This document shows positions 1-4,862 of a stretch of 5,048 nt of DNA, piece by piece. The translations under genes were made by a program, and so were the position numbers. How positions within the stretch are numbered: the first letter of the stretch is position 1; the number at the start of each line of letters is the position of its first letter. A model generated the notes under the pieces. The model saw nothing but the letters and a program-made list of their open reading frames with translations. It had not been told where the DNA came from and ran no database searches. The stretch is from Candidatus Borrarchaeota archaeon (GTDB lineage: Archaea; Asgardarchaeota; Sifarchaeia; Borrarchaeales; Borrarchaeaceae), in contig JAEORY010000338.1 in the NCBI GenBank assembly GCA_016840645.1, forward strand, positions 1 to 5,048, in the 5' to 3' direction.

Positions 1-2
1 CG

Positions 3-41
3 CTGCGCACGATCGAAGAGTTTGTGTCCGGCACAAAGTAA
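3..41 (+). CDS. Possible C-terminal tail of a gene entering from the left
   Basis: Frame 3 reads LRTIEEFVSGTK and then TAA at 39-41. The stretch is noticeably more GC-rich than the spacer that follows and has ordinary helical-tail composition, so it may be the last 12 residues of a + strand gene that converges on the hydrolase. The other two + frames stay open until about 109-120, so the frame choice rests only on composition and the clean stop. No product can be named from so few residues. Confidence 0.3.
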   Translation: MRTIEEFVSGTK

Positions 42-112
42 AAAAGCCCGCTGGCACCACACAGGATTCAACGTTCAACAGCTTATTTATTCTTCCAGAC
101 TTCAAATATAGT

Positions 113-1273
113 TTATGAGGATGGACATTTAATTATTTTCAACTTATTTTGTATCTCTTCAAGATTTGTTTTATATTTTTTCATAGACGGGTCCGACTTT
201 GCTTTGGCTATTTCTAAAGCACGTGTGAAATTCTCTTGAGCCAATTCCAGTTTATCTTGGGCATCGTATATGAGTCCAAGAATGTAAAAAGCCTCATGAG
301 AATCCTGATAAGTTTTTGTGCAGTAATTTAATATTTCTATGGCTTTATCATACTCTTTTAATCCACCACTCACATAACCCCCGATATGAAGAAGAACTCT
401 TTCAGTAGCCTCAATTTTATATCCATACTTTTCACTGAGTTTTCTATACTGTCCAAGGACAGCGTCTAATCCTTTCTTCGCAACTTCGTCCATGGAAATA
501 TTATAATCTCTATAAATGAATTTTAATGCTTTCTGAAAGCTTCTTAGCCACAGGCTTTCATGGTCTTCGTTTTTTGCATAATCATATTGCCATTCCAGAC
601 CTTCAGGTGCTTTATCTTTGAGTAGTTGTTCCATTTCTTGATTCGTTTTTACATGATTGCTTTCACCTTCTTCAACAGAGAAATACAGAAATTTATTCAT
701 CTCTTTTGTTTTTTCCAAGAATTGTTTTGCTTTCACTAGTAATATTTCATTATCCCACCACAAACTCGAGCTGATCGCAATGTATCCGTTAAACATTTCC
801 GGCTGAGATAATAGAGTATGGAAAACTAATAAACCTCCCGCGGAATGCCCCAATAGAATCCTGAAAGGCTGAGTGCGGTATCTCCTTTCGATGAGAGCAA
901 ACAGCTCGTCTTTAATAAACTTAAGAAAACTATCAGCTCCACCGCTTGTTTGCGCTCTGGGTATTCTTGTTGGCGTCATATCTCTTGTGCGATCAGTATT
1001 TAATATCGCTACAATTATCATTGGAGATGAAATGTCAAAGTCGGATAAAAACTTTGCTGCTCCTAAAGCCGGATAATAGTATGTAGCTCCATCTAAGACA
1101 TACAGTACAGGAAATCTTTGGCTCCTGGACGTATACTCTTCGGGTAAATACACATGTACTGTTCGTTCCTCAGCGAGTATTTCAGATCGAATGGTTAATC
1201 TTTCTCCGATAACAATATTTTCCGTTTTTTCTTGAGAGGAAAGAGAAAAAGGTACAATCAGCATAAAAAGCAT
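113..1273 (-). CDS. Exported alpha/beta-hydrolase (putative esterase) with C-terminal TPR region
   Basis: Likely a serine esterase of the putative esterase (Esterase D/Fes/IroE-like, PF00756) group, hydrolysing an unknown ester. Numbered from the ATG at 1273, the domain spans about residues 25-255. RTVHVYLPEEY (37-47) and FPVLYVLDG (54-62) are the usual opening strands, GHSAGG (142-147) is the nucleophile elbow with Ser144, and H238 in NEDHESL is the probable catalytic His. The acid is probably among E201, E202 and E204. Residues about 292-360 look like two TPR helical pairs (EYDKAIEILNYC, AFYILGLIYDAQDKLELAQENFTRALEI), a common C-terminal addition. The N-terminus MLFMLIVPFSLSSQ is the hydrophobic part of a signal peptide without its basic start. 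The missing MKKK, with a good SD, lies just upstream in another frame (ATG at 1302), so the true start is probably there. The family is confident, the substrate unknown. Confidence 0.88.
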   Translation of the reverse strand: MLFMLIVPFSLSSQEKTENIVIGERLTIRSEILAEERTVHVYLPEEYTSRSQRFPVLYVLDGATYYYPALGAAKFLSDFDISSPMIIVAILNTDRTRDMTPTRIPRAQTSGGADSFLKFIKDELFALIERRYRTQPFRILLGHSAGGLLVFHTLLSQPEMFNGYIAISSSLWWDNEILLVKAKQFLEKTKEMNKFLYFSVEEGESNHVKTNQEMEQLLKDKAPEGLEWQYDYAKNEDHESLWLRSFQKALKFIYRDYNISMDEVAKKGLDAVLGQYRKLSEKYGYKIEATERVLLHIGGYVSGGLKEYDKAIEILNYCTKTYQDSHEAFYILGLIYDAQDKLELAQENFTRALEIAKAKSDPSMKKYKTNLEEIQNKLKIIKCPSS

Positions 1274-1291
1274 GCTCAGAAATACCAGATC

Positions 1292-1314
1292 TTTTTTTTC
1301 ATGTCGATTTCCTC
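1292..1314 (-). promoter_or_regulatory. SD and upstream start codon of the hydrolase, with A8 slippery tract
   Basis: On the - strand GAGGA (1314-1310) sits 7 nt before ATG (1302-1300), which is followed by A8 (1299-1292) and G. As sequenced this ATG reads MKKKIWYF and stops at TGA, 2 nt before the ATG at 1273. A -1 shift, or one extra A, gives MKKKDLVFLSMLFMLIVPFS, a textbook signal peptide continuing into the hydrolase frame. The last seven bases, A AAA AAG in the zero frame, match the well-known dnaX -1 slippery heptamer. The ATG at 1273 has no SD of its own. Confidence 0.75.
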
Positions 1315-1538
1315 AATATTTCATTAGTCATTTGATAAGCAAAAAAGTATTCCAATGTTTTTTTAGATATTCCCAATTGTGTGGAGCAAATAATGTACCA
1401 AAATTATCAACTGGGATTTTCGAATGCGCATACGACACTATATGTTCATACTTGAACATTCAATGTACGCATCTGAACTGAAATAATTATTCCACAAATT
1501 AATTCTGTGATAGAGGATATTTCGGAGAATCTCCTCCC
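1303..1538. other. Spacer between nuclease-like gene end and hydrolase start
   Basis: This AT-rich spacer holds the hydrolase SD at its left end, the 18-bp dyad at 1442-1459, and the palindrome GGAGAATCTCC at 1524-1534 just after the nuclease-like stop codon. I found no convincing -35/-10 pair on the - strand and no intrinsic terminator with a T run after the nuclease-like gene. An open + frame at 1272-1481 lacks coding character and an SD. Confidence 0.5.
1442..1459. repeat. 18-bp perfect dyad (operator-like or small hairpin)
   Basis: ATGTTCA (1442-1448), spacer TACT, and TGAACAT (1453-1459) form perfect 7-bp arms. It lies 140 bp upstream of the SD-led hydrolase ATG at 1302. With a 4-base loop it could also be an RNA hairpin, but no T run follows. 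The GTTC-N6-GAAC core does not match the spacing of the LexA boxes I know, so no regulator is assigned. Confidence 0.45.
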
Positions 1539-1543
1539 CTATT
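1534..1543 (+). repeat. CTCCCCTATT repeat, copy 1
   Basis: CTCCCCTATT overlaps the stop codon of the nuclease-like gene. The same 10-mer recurs in the same orientation at 2899-2908 and 4210-4219. Confidence 0.5.
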
Positions 1544-2750
1544 TTTTCTCAGGTATATGAATAGGAAAATCCTCAGGCCAAAGCATATCTTTGCTGTCTA
1601 CCCCCAGAGGATAGCCGAATGAATACACATTATAAAGCTTGATTGCGAGACGTTCTTGCCTCTTTGAGAGATAACGCAAAGGGAAATAGTAGAGCATCAT
1701 TTTTATGGAATTATATCCGGCCTGCTCAGGAGTCAAATCTTCCCATCCTTTTGGGAGCTTTTTCTTTGTATAGATATGCTTTCCAACTTGTGACATATAC
1801 CAGAAAGTCATCTCATAGGCTGCTTGATTTAAGGCTTCTTTAGACCACCCAAGTTTGATCTTCCAGAGATCCGGCTGCAATTTGTCGATTTGTGTTCCTT
1901 TTAGAGGCTCTGACGGTTCTGGGAGCACAATCGTTCTTCCTTGTGCTTTTTTAATGCTCTGCCACTCTCTGCTGAGTTTCCACGTGGATGGCACCACTAT
2001 AATGTGTAAAATTCTGGAAATGTTAATTTGATTGGGGGACCAAGTCATTTCGTCAAGTCTAAGGCCACCATTCAATCGCGAAATATGGTTTTTTATTTGA
2101 GCAAGGATTTTATTCGTAGATAAGGGCATCGATTTTACTTCGATCACACCATGAATGTTTAATTTATGCTTGGATTTGTCATTGAGTGACTTCCTTTTTT
2201 CAACAATTAGACCATCAGCTCCTTTAGCAAAGCTCCCCCACTGGACGTTTGATCGTCCATCGGCAGCTCTAGTCCGGCGTCGCTGCTTAATAATGTCGCC
2301 AAGGTATAACTTGATACCTTTAGGCAAGATTCCATTTTTTAGGTGCTTATTGATTAGTTCCAGACAAGGCCCTATCGAGAGGAGTTCCGCCAACTCACCT
2401 TTGAATCTGTTGACCATGTGTGAAAAGATAAATTGGACGCACATACCACATTCGGGATCAGAGAGAGAGCTTATGCCGTTACTCGTCAGAGATTCCGGAT
2501 CATCAGGATGATGAGGCCCATATTCAATCAATCGGCGGAAAAGCTTGCCCCGTGGATGTTCCTCTATATCTCTAATCGTTGCATCCAATGACTGTTTAAA
2601 TACACCCCAGACAGTTTTATCACCAGCAATATGGACAAAAGGGCATCTTAAAGCTGAAGATATAGACTCATGAAGAGAAGATGCAAGTGGTCGATTGTGT
2701 ATTATGGAAGATATCTTCCCGATTGTTTTTTCTAAAGATTTGTCACCCAT
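1539..2750 (-). CDS. Orphan protein with PD-(D/E)XK nuclease-like core
   Basis: A 403-residue cytoplasmic-looking protein with no signal peptide or membrane segment, which I cannot place in a named family. GADG (177-180, Asp179), a predicted strand and loop, then GVIEVK (201-206, Glu204 and Lys206) fit the D...ExK core of PD-(D/E)XK nucleases. The helix AQIKNHISRL (217-226) supplies a Gln at the place where many of these enzymes have a motif IV residue. A basic run KQRRRTR (155-161) precedes the core. The helical N-terminal part has a Cys pair (C101, C104), and the C-terminal third is aromatic-rich (FWYMSQVGKHIYTKKK 316-331, MMLYYFPLRYLSKRQE 351-366). The ATG at 2750 is the first in-frame start, because TAA lies 6 nt upstream, yet no SD precedes it. 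A leader ORF overlaps it, so the real N-terminus may be longer. It stands alone, without a methylase or helicase. DNA cleavage, defence or mobile-element roles are inference only. Confidence 0.8.
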   Translation of the reverse strand: MGDKSLEKTIGKISSIIHNRPLASSLHESISSALRCPFVHIAGDKTVWGVFKQSLDATIRDIEEHPRGKLFRRLIEYGPHHPDDPESLTSNGISSLSDPECGMCVQFIFSHMVNRFKGELAELLSIGPCLELINKHLKNGILPKGIKLYLGDIIKQRRRTRAADGRSNVQWGSFAKGADGLIVEKRKSLNDKSKHKLNIHGVIEVKSMPLSTNKILAQIKNHISRLNGGLRLDEMTWSPNQINISRILHIIVVPSTWKLSREWQSIKKAQGRTIVLPEPSEPLKGTQIDKLQPDLWKIKLGWSKEALNQAAYEMTFWYMSQVGKHIYTKKKLPKGWEDLTPEQAGYNSIKMMLYYFPLRYLSKRQERLAIKLYNVYSFGYPLGVDSKDMLWPEDFPIHIPEKK

Positions 2751-2809
2751 TTTTTAACGTGGGTGATAATCGTCAACCATTCACTCACCCCTAATTCTAT
2801 AACAGGCAT
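2732..2809 (-). CDS. 25-codon leader ORF overlapping the nuclease-like gene start
   Basis: ATG at 2809 is preceded by AAGAGGG (2820-2814) with a 4-nt gap, a good SD. It encodes MPVIELGVSEWLTIITHVKK followed by WVTNL and stops with TAG at 2734-2732, 16 nt inside the nuclease-like gene. That gene lacks an SD, so this ORF may couple its translation. Alternatively it may be the real N-terminus: the frames meet at an A6 tract (2755-2750), and one more A would read through as HVKKMGDKSLEK. A TATAAT box lies about 40 nt upstream. No homologue is recognised. Confidence 0.45.
   Translation of the reverse strand: MPVIELGVSEWLTIITHVKKWVTNL
2743..2766 (-). promoter_or_regulatory. Hairpin over the nuclease-like start codon
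   Basis: On the - strand TCACCC (2766-2761) and GGGTGA (2748-2743) form a 6-bp stem around a 12-nt loop that contains the first two bases of the ATG, with two more A:T pairs possible after one mismatch. A third copy of TCACCC on the + strand (2785-2790) could pair alternatively with 2761-2766. The layout could mask the start until the leader ORF is translated. This is inferred from pairing only. Confidence 0.35.
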
Positions 2810-2848
2810 ATTACCCTCTTATCTGACCATTTTTTTACCAGTTTAGCA

Positions 2849-2854
2849 ATTATA
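2849..2854 (-). promoter_or_regulatory. Perfect TATAAT -10 box upstream of leader ORF and nuclease-like gene
   Basis: The - strand reads TATAAT at 2854-2849, about 40 nt upstream of the leader ORF ATG (2809), leaving room for a start site near 2842 and a leader of about 33 nt. The position of a -35 box, near the run AAATTT, matches TTGACA poorly, and there is no TGn extension. Only the -10 and its placement support the call. Confidence 0.4.
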
Positions 2855-3047
2855 TATTAATTTCATCCCCAAAATTTTTCAATGAAAGAAATTGACCTCT
2901 CCCCTATTGTTATATGATTCAGATAGATTATTAAGAATATCGTGTTTTAACAATGTTTCAGATTTATAAGAAAATAACTTATGAGATTAGATTCAAAATC
3001 ATAACGTCCTTATATCCCATATTCCCCATATTAAACGCAGAAATCGC
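2855..3047. other. AT-rich divergent intergenic region, nothing coding seen
   Basis: Stops are dense in all frames and I see no tRNA-like cloverleaf, riboswitch-like conserved block or array. The only notable element is CTCTCCCCTATT at 2897-2908, one copy of the dispersed 10-mer. The region separates the - strand nuclease-like gene from the + strand propeller gene. Confidence 0.6.
2897..2908 (+). repeat. CTCTCCCCTATT repeat, copy 2
   Basis: This copy shares 12 bases with 4208-4219 and 10 with 1534-1543. Copies 1 and 2 bracket the nuclease-like gene, its leader ORF and its promoter. Confidence 0.5.
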
Positions 3048-3083
3048 TTAACTAATTAACCCTAAGTTGTTATTATATAACAA
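3048..3083 (+). promoter_or_regulatory. Promoter-like site overlapped by a 17-bp dyad
   Basis: TTAACT (3048-3053), a 17-bp spacer and TATTAT (3071-3076) form a sigma70-like pair with 4/6 and 5/6 matches. The perfect dyad TTGTTAT-TAT-ATAACAA (3067-3083) covers the -10 and the expected start site near 3083, a classic place for a repressor operator. It would drive the propeller gene and the small ORF at 3110. The AT-rich setting raises the chance of spurious -10 matches, but the dyad is exact over 7-bp arms. Confidence 0.45.
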
Positions 3084-3109
3084 GATAGATGGTGATTACG
3101 GCATAAAAA

Positions 3110-3247
3110 ATGAAACACACAATGGGTGAAAGACTAAACATTCGTTTAACAGCAAAATCAAGCTTGAATTCCCCGGTCGCAATATTCAGCATGTTGGCAT
3201 ATTTATTGCTGATAAAAATAGGGAATGTAGGTTTTAAATATGTTTAA
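3110..3247 (+). CDS. Possible 45-residue small membrane protein or leader peptide
   Basis: ATG at 3110 opens a 45-codon frame that begins MKHTMGERLNIRLTAKSS, followed by a hydrophobic stretch (SPVAIFSMLAYLLLIKIG, residues 21-38) that could span a membrane. TAA at 3245-3247 lies about 25 nt before the preferred propeller start at 3273 and overlaps the earlier ATG at 3240 by 8 nt. It sits just after the promoter-like site. Against it, no proper SD is visible (GGTGAT lies 13 nt away) and no homologue is recognised. It could be chance or a leader that couples translation. Confidence 0.22.
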   Translation: MKHTMGERLNIRLTAKSSLNSPVAIFSMLAYLLLIKIGNVGFKYV

Positions 3248-4196
3248 AATAAACAGAGGATTATTAATAACCATGAAACTTAAGACAATTTATGTCGTAA
3301 TTTTATTTTCCTTTGTCATTTTATTTAGTTATACCGCTCAACAGGATGAATCTCTGGTTCTCAAAGGCCCCTACCTCGGACAAAAGCCACCTGGCGATAC
3401 ACCTGAACTTTTTGCTCCCGGCATCATCTCAACCGGCGATCTCCACAGCAGTCTTTATTTTTCACCGAATGGTCTTGAGGTCTATTTTTCACGTTTGTCA
3501 AAACCTGAGATCAGCGGCATCTATTTCATGAAAGAGTTAGGTGGAAAATGGACCAAGCCCAGATTTGTCATAACTTCAGGCGATAAAGGATTAACACCCT
3601 ATCTTTCACCTGATGGAAAAAAGCTCTTCTGTTCAATATCCGGAAGTCTTTGTGTTCTAGATAAAACGCCAACTGGATGGTCAGAGCCAACAAAACTTGG
3701 ACCAGTGATTAATTTTCAAAAACGACAGGACGGCGCCTCTGTGGCCGAGAGCGGAGCTCTGTATTTCACGACGATGTTTGGAAGCAAAGACGGGATGTAT
3801 CGATCAGAATATGCCAATGGGAAATATTCAGAACCTAAAAAACTGGATATTCAAGTCAATGGAAATCGGATCCTAGGTTATCCTGTAATCTCGCCAGATG
3901 AAAGATATGTCATATTCATGTCTTGGACGATTCAAACAGGATATGGGATGAACGATCTTTACATTAGTTTCCGGAATATAAATGGAAAGTGGGGAGAACC
4001 TCAAAATCTTGGTGAGAAAATCAATACGAGATACAGTGAGAGCTTTCCGTTTGTCACAAGAGACGGTAAATATTTATTCTTCAACAGCAATAGACCCTCA
4101 AGCATGAACCATGAGAGCACGGAACAATTTTATGGAAATATCTACTGGGTTGATGCTCAATTCCTTGAAAAATTGAAACCCAAGGGCGTGAATTAA
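3240..4196 (+). CDS. Exported PD40 (WD40-like, TolB-type) beta-propeller protein
   Basis: Probably a periplasmic or secreted propeller of the PD40 family; the ligand or partner is unknown. At least five blade motifs are visible: LYFSPNGLEVYFSR (72-85), PYLSPDGKKLFCS (120-132), an eroded SVAESGALYFTT (167-178), PVISPDERYVIFMS (215-228) and PFVTRDGKYLFFNS (270-283). They alternate with W/Y-x-EP or KP turns (KWTKP, GWSEP, KYSEP, KWGEP). The end, GNIYWVDAQFLEKLKP (299-314), is the hallmark C-terminus of this family. The first listed ATG is at 3240, but Met12 (ATG 3273) gives a cleaner signal peptide, MKLKTIYVVILFSFVILFSY then TAQQ, with AGAGGA at 3255-3260 (12 nt before it). I prefer 3273. There is no lipobox Cys, so a type I-cleaved protein is likelier than a lipoprotein. 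Confidence 0.87.
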   Translation: MFKINRGLLITMKLKTIYVVILFSFVILFSYTAQQDESLVLKGPYLGQKPPGDTPELFAPGIISTGDLHSSLYFSPNGLEVYFSRLSKPEISGIYFMKELGGKWTKPRFVITSGDKGLTPYLSPDGKKLFCSISGSLCVLDKTPTGWSEPTKLGPVINFQKRQDGASVAESGALYFTTMFGSKDGMYRSEYANGKYSEPKKLDIQVNGNRILGYPVISPDERYVIFMSWTIQTGYGMNDLYISFRNINGKWGEPQNLGEKINTRYSESFPFVTRDGKYLFFNSNRPSSMNHESTEQFYGNIYWVDAQFLEKLKPKGVN

Positions 4197-4207
4197 GAAT
4201 AAAATAT

Positions 4208-4219
4208 CTCTCCCCTATT
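4208..4219 (+). repeat. CTCTCCCCTATT repeat, copy 3
   Basis: Identical over 12 bases to copy 2, and the left arm of the inverted repeat whose right arm is at 4240-4248. Confidence 0.5.
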
Positions 4220-4248
4220 AGGACATTGCTAAAAGAGTAAATAGGGGA
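4211..4248. repeat. 9-bp inverted repeat after the propeller gene
   Basis: TCCCCTATT (4211-4219) and AATAGGGGA (4240-4248) are perfect arms around a 20-nt loop, 15 nt after the propeller stop codon. It could cap the transcript from either side, but no T run follows on either strand, so a simple intrinsic terminator is not supported. The left arm belongs to the CTCCCCTATT family also present at 1534 and 2899. Confidence 0.5.
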
Positions 4249-4309
4249 AGTAAGAATCAAAGAAAAAGAAGTACTTGCCGTCCGGTGACAGCATGTGTGG
4301 TGACATCAT
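4229..4309 (-). pseudogene. Probable PD40 blade fragment
   Basis: The - strand frame reads MMSPHMLSPDGKYFFFFDSY before stopping at TAG (4231-4229). SPDGKYFFF (about 4288-4262) is the signature of a PD40 blade, and the preceding SPHML resembles the strand before it. The similarity ends where the CCCCTATT repeat begins. The frame is open upstream only to 4348, with no start or SD that makes sense. It looks like a scrap of a second propeller gene on the opposite strand to the intact one. The match is short, so chance cannot be excluded. Confidence 0.4.
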
Positions 4310-4392
4310 TTGGGAGACTTGAGTTTCGATGCCAGCCTTTTTTGCATTTCAACGGCATCTTCAAAATTCGGCTTTAATGCTTTTATATTAGT
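4306..4392 (-). pseudogene. Probable TPR-type C-terminal fragment
   Basis: The - strand frame between TAA (4395-4393) and TGA (4308-4306) reads TNIKALKPNFEDAVEMQKRL and then ASKLKSPK. The ALKPNFEDA...L pattern is typical of the last TPR helix of many exported bacterial proteins. There is no start codon or SD, it lies 12 nt after the small-protein stop codon, and its end overlaps the PD40 scrap in another frame. Read as a decayed gene end, with moderate-to-low certainty. Confidence 0.35.
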
Positions 4393-4404
4393 TTATCTCG
4401 AACA

Positions 4405-4587
4405 TCATTTCATTTTTTCAACGATAAAAAGAAAATCGACTTTAGCCGTCGCTCCCATACCCTGAAACGTCGGTCTCACATTGGGGATGATGGACACGAT
4501 TTCGCCTCTCAGGCCGTTAAGGAATTGTTCCAGTTTATCTTTGTCCTTTCTCGTGTCAATTTCAAATTGATGAACTATGTATTTCAT
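4405..4587 (-). CDS. 60-residue small protein, DUF4177-like in layout
   Basis: A soluble small protein. The order MKYIVHQFEI (strand), KDKLEQFLNGL (helix), GEIVSIIPNV (strand), then a loop with TFQGMGATAK and a final strand VDFLFIVEK resembles compact beta-alpha-beta-beta proteins such as DUF4177, where an L...LN.LG.EGW.LVSV core is usual. The Trp of that core is absent here, so assignment to the family is tentative. The start is well supported: CGAGGAAGATC precedes the ATG, with GAGGA ending 5 nt upstream. No other gene is coupled to it; the nearest intact genes are about 200-275 bp away. Function unknown. Confidence 0.75.
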   Translation of the reverse strand: MKYIVHQFEIDTRKDKDKLEQFLNGLRGEIVSIIPNVRPTFQGMGATAKVDFLFIVEKMK

Positions 4588-4788
4588 GATCTTCCTCGTT
4601 TCATGTATTCGATATTTATACGGAAGTCTGGCTGTTTTTATTCAGCTTTTGGTGTCGATCCCGGCCTCCCATAAATTGATGACATCAAGGATTGACTATC
4701 TGGGTTGAAGTATACATGAACAATATGGCACTTAAATGCTTATTTAACGACATGTTTCCTACGAGGAGATGCAAAACTTCCCTTGCTA

Positions 4789-4816
4789 TTGTTCATGGTG
4801 TATATTCTGATATAAA
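4789..4816 (+). promoter_or_regulatory. Promoter-like pair upstream of the terminal gene
   Basis: TTGTTC (4789-4794), a 16-bp spacer and TATAAA (4811-4816) form a sigma70-like pair with a good -10 and a weak -35. A start near 4823 would leave about 40 nt before the ATG at 4863, including the AGGAGG site. Confidence 0.35.
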
Positions 4817-4852
4817 AAATAGGACTAAAAGTGTTATCGATAAAAGTGCAAT

Positions 4853-4858
4853 AGGAGG
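4853..4858 (+). promoter_or_regulatory. Strong Shine-Dalgarno AGGAGG
   Basis: AGGAGG lies 4 nt before the ATG at 4863. It decides the start of the terminal gene against the in-frame ATG at 4716, which has no SD and would bury the signal peptide behind 49 extra residues. Confidence 0.8.
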
Positions 4859-4862
4859 CTCA

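Larger units (their letters stand above)
4588..4862. other. Divergent spacer with a 13-bp dyad
   Basis: It holds the SD of the small - strand gene and the promoter and SD of the + strand propeller gene. TTGATG-A-CATCAA (4676-4688) is a perfect dyad with 6-bp arms. A 17-codon - strand stretch between stops (about 4642-4695) contains INLWEAGIDTKS, which looks like a protein end but is too short to call. The + frame of the downstream gene is open back to an ATG at 4716, but that start has no SD. Confidence 0.5.

Noticed and set aside
36..60. Terminator for the hydrolase on the - strand (GCCAGCGGGC followed by T6)
   Set aside because: The T run is good but the stem is only 3 bp (GCC/GGC), too weak to call.
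873..1076. Open + strand frame of 67 codons
   Set aside because: Lies antisense within the hydrolase catalytic domain, whose GHSAGG motif and family pattern fix the coding strand; no SD.
1272..1481. Open + strand frame of 69 codons
   Set aside because: Overlaps the hydrolase start region in antisense, is rich in Ser, Cys and Phe, has no SD, and spans the dyad and AT-rich spacer.
1524..1534. Palindrome GGAGAATCTCC as a terminator of the nuclease-like gene
   Set aside because: The stem would be only 3-4 bp with a usable loop and no T run follows on the - strand.
1643..2511. Open + strand frames at 1643-1843 and 2155-2511
   Set aside because: Both are antisense to the nuclease-like gene; the - strand product has a coherent motif order and balanced composition, theirs do not.
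3313..3531. Open + strand frame of 72 codons
   Set aside because: Out of frame inside the propeller gene, whose repeated blade motifs show the real frame.
4763..4771. GAGGAG directly before an ATG
   Set aside because: There is no gap between SD and ATG, and the frame ends after 13 codons.
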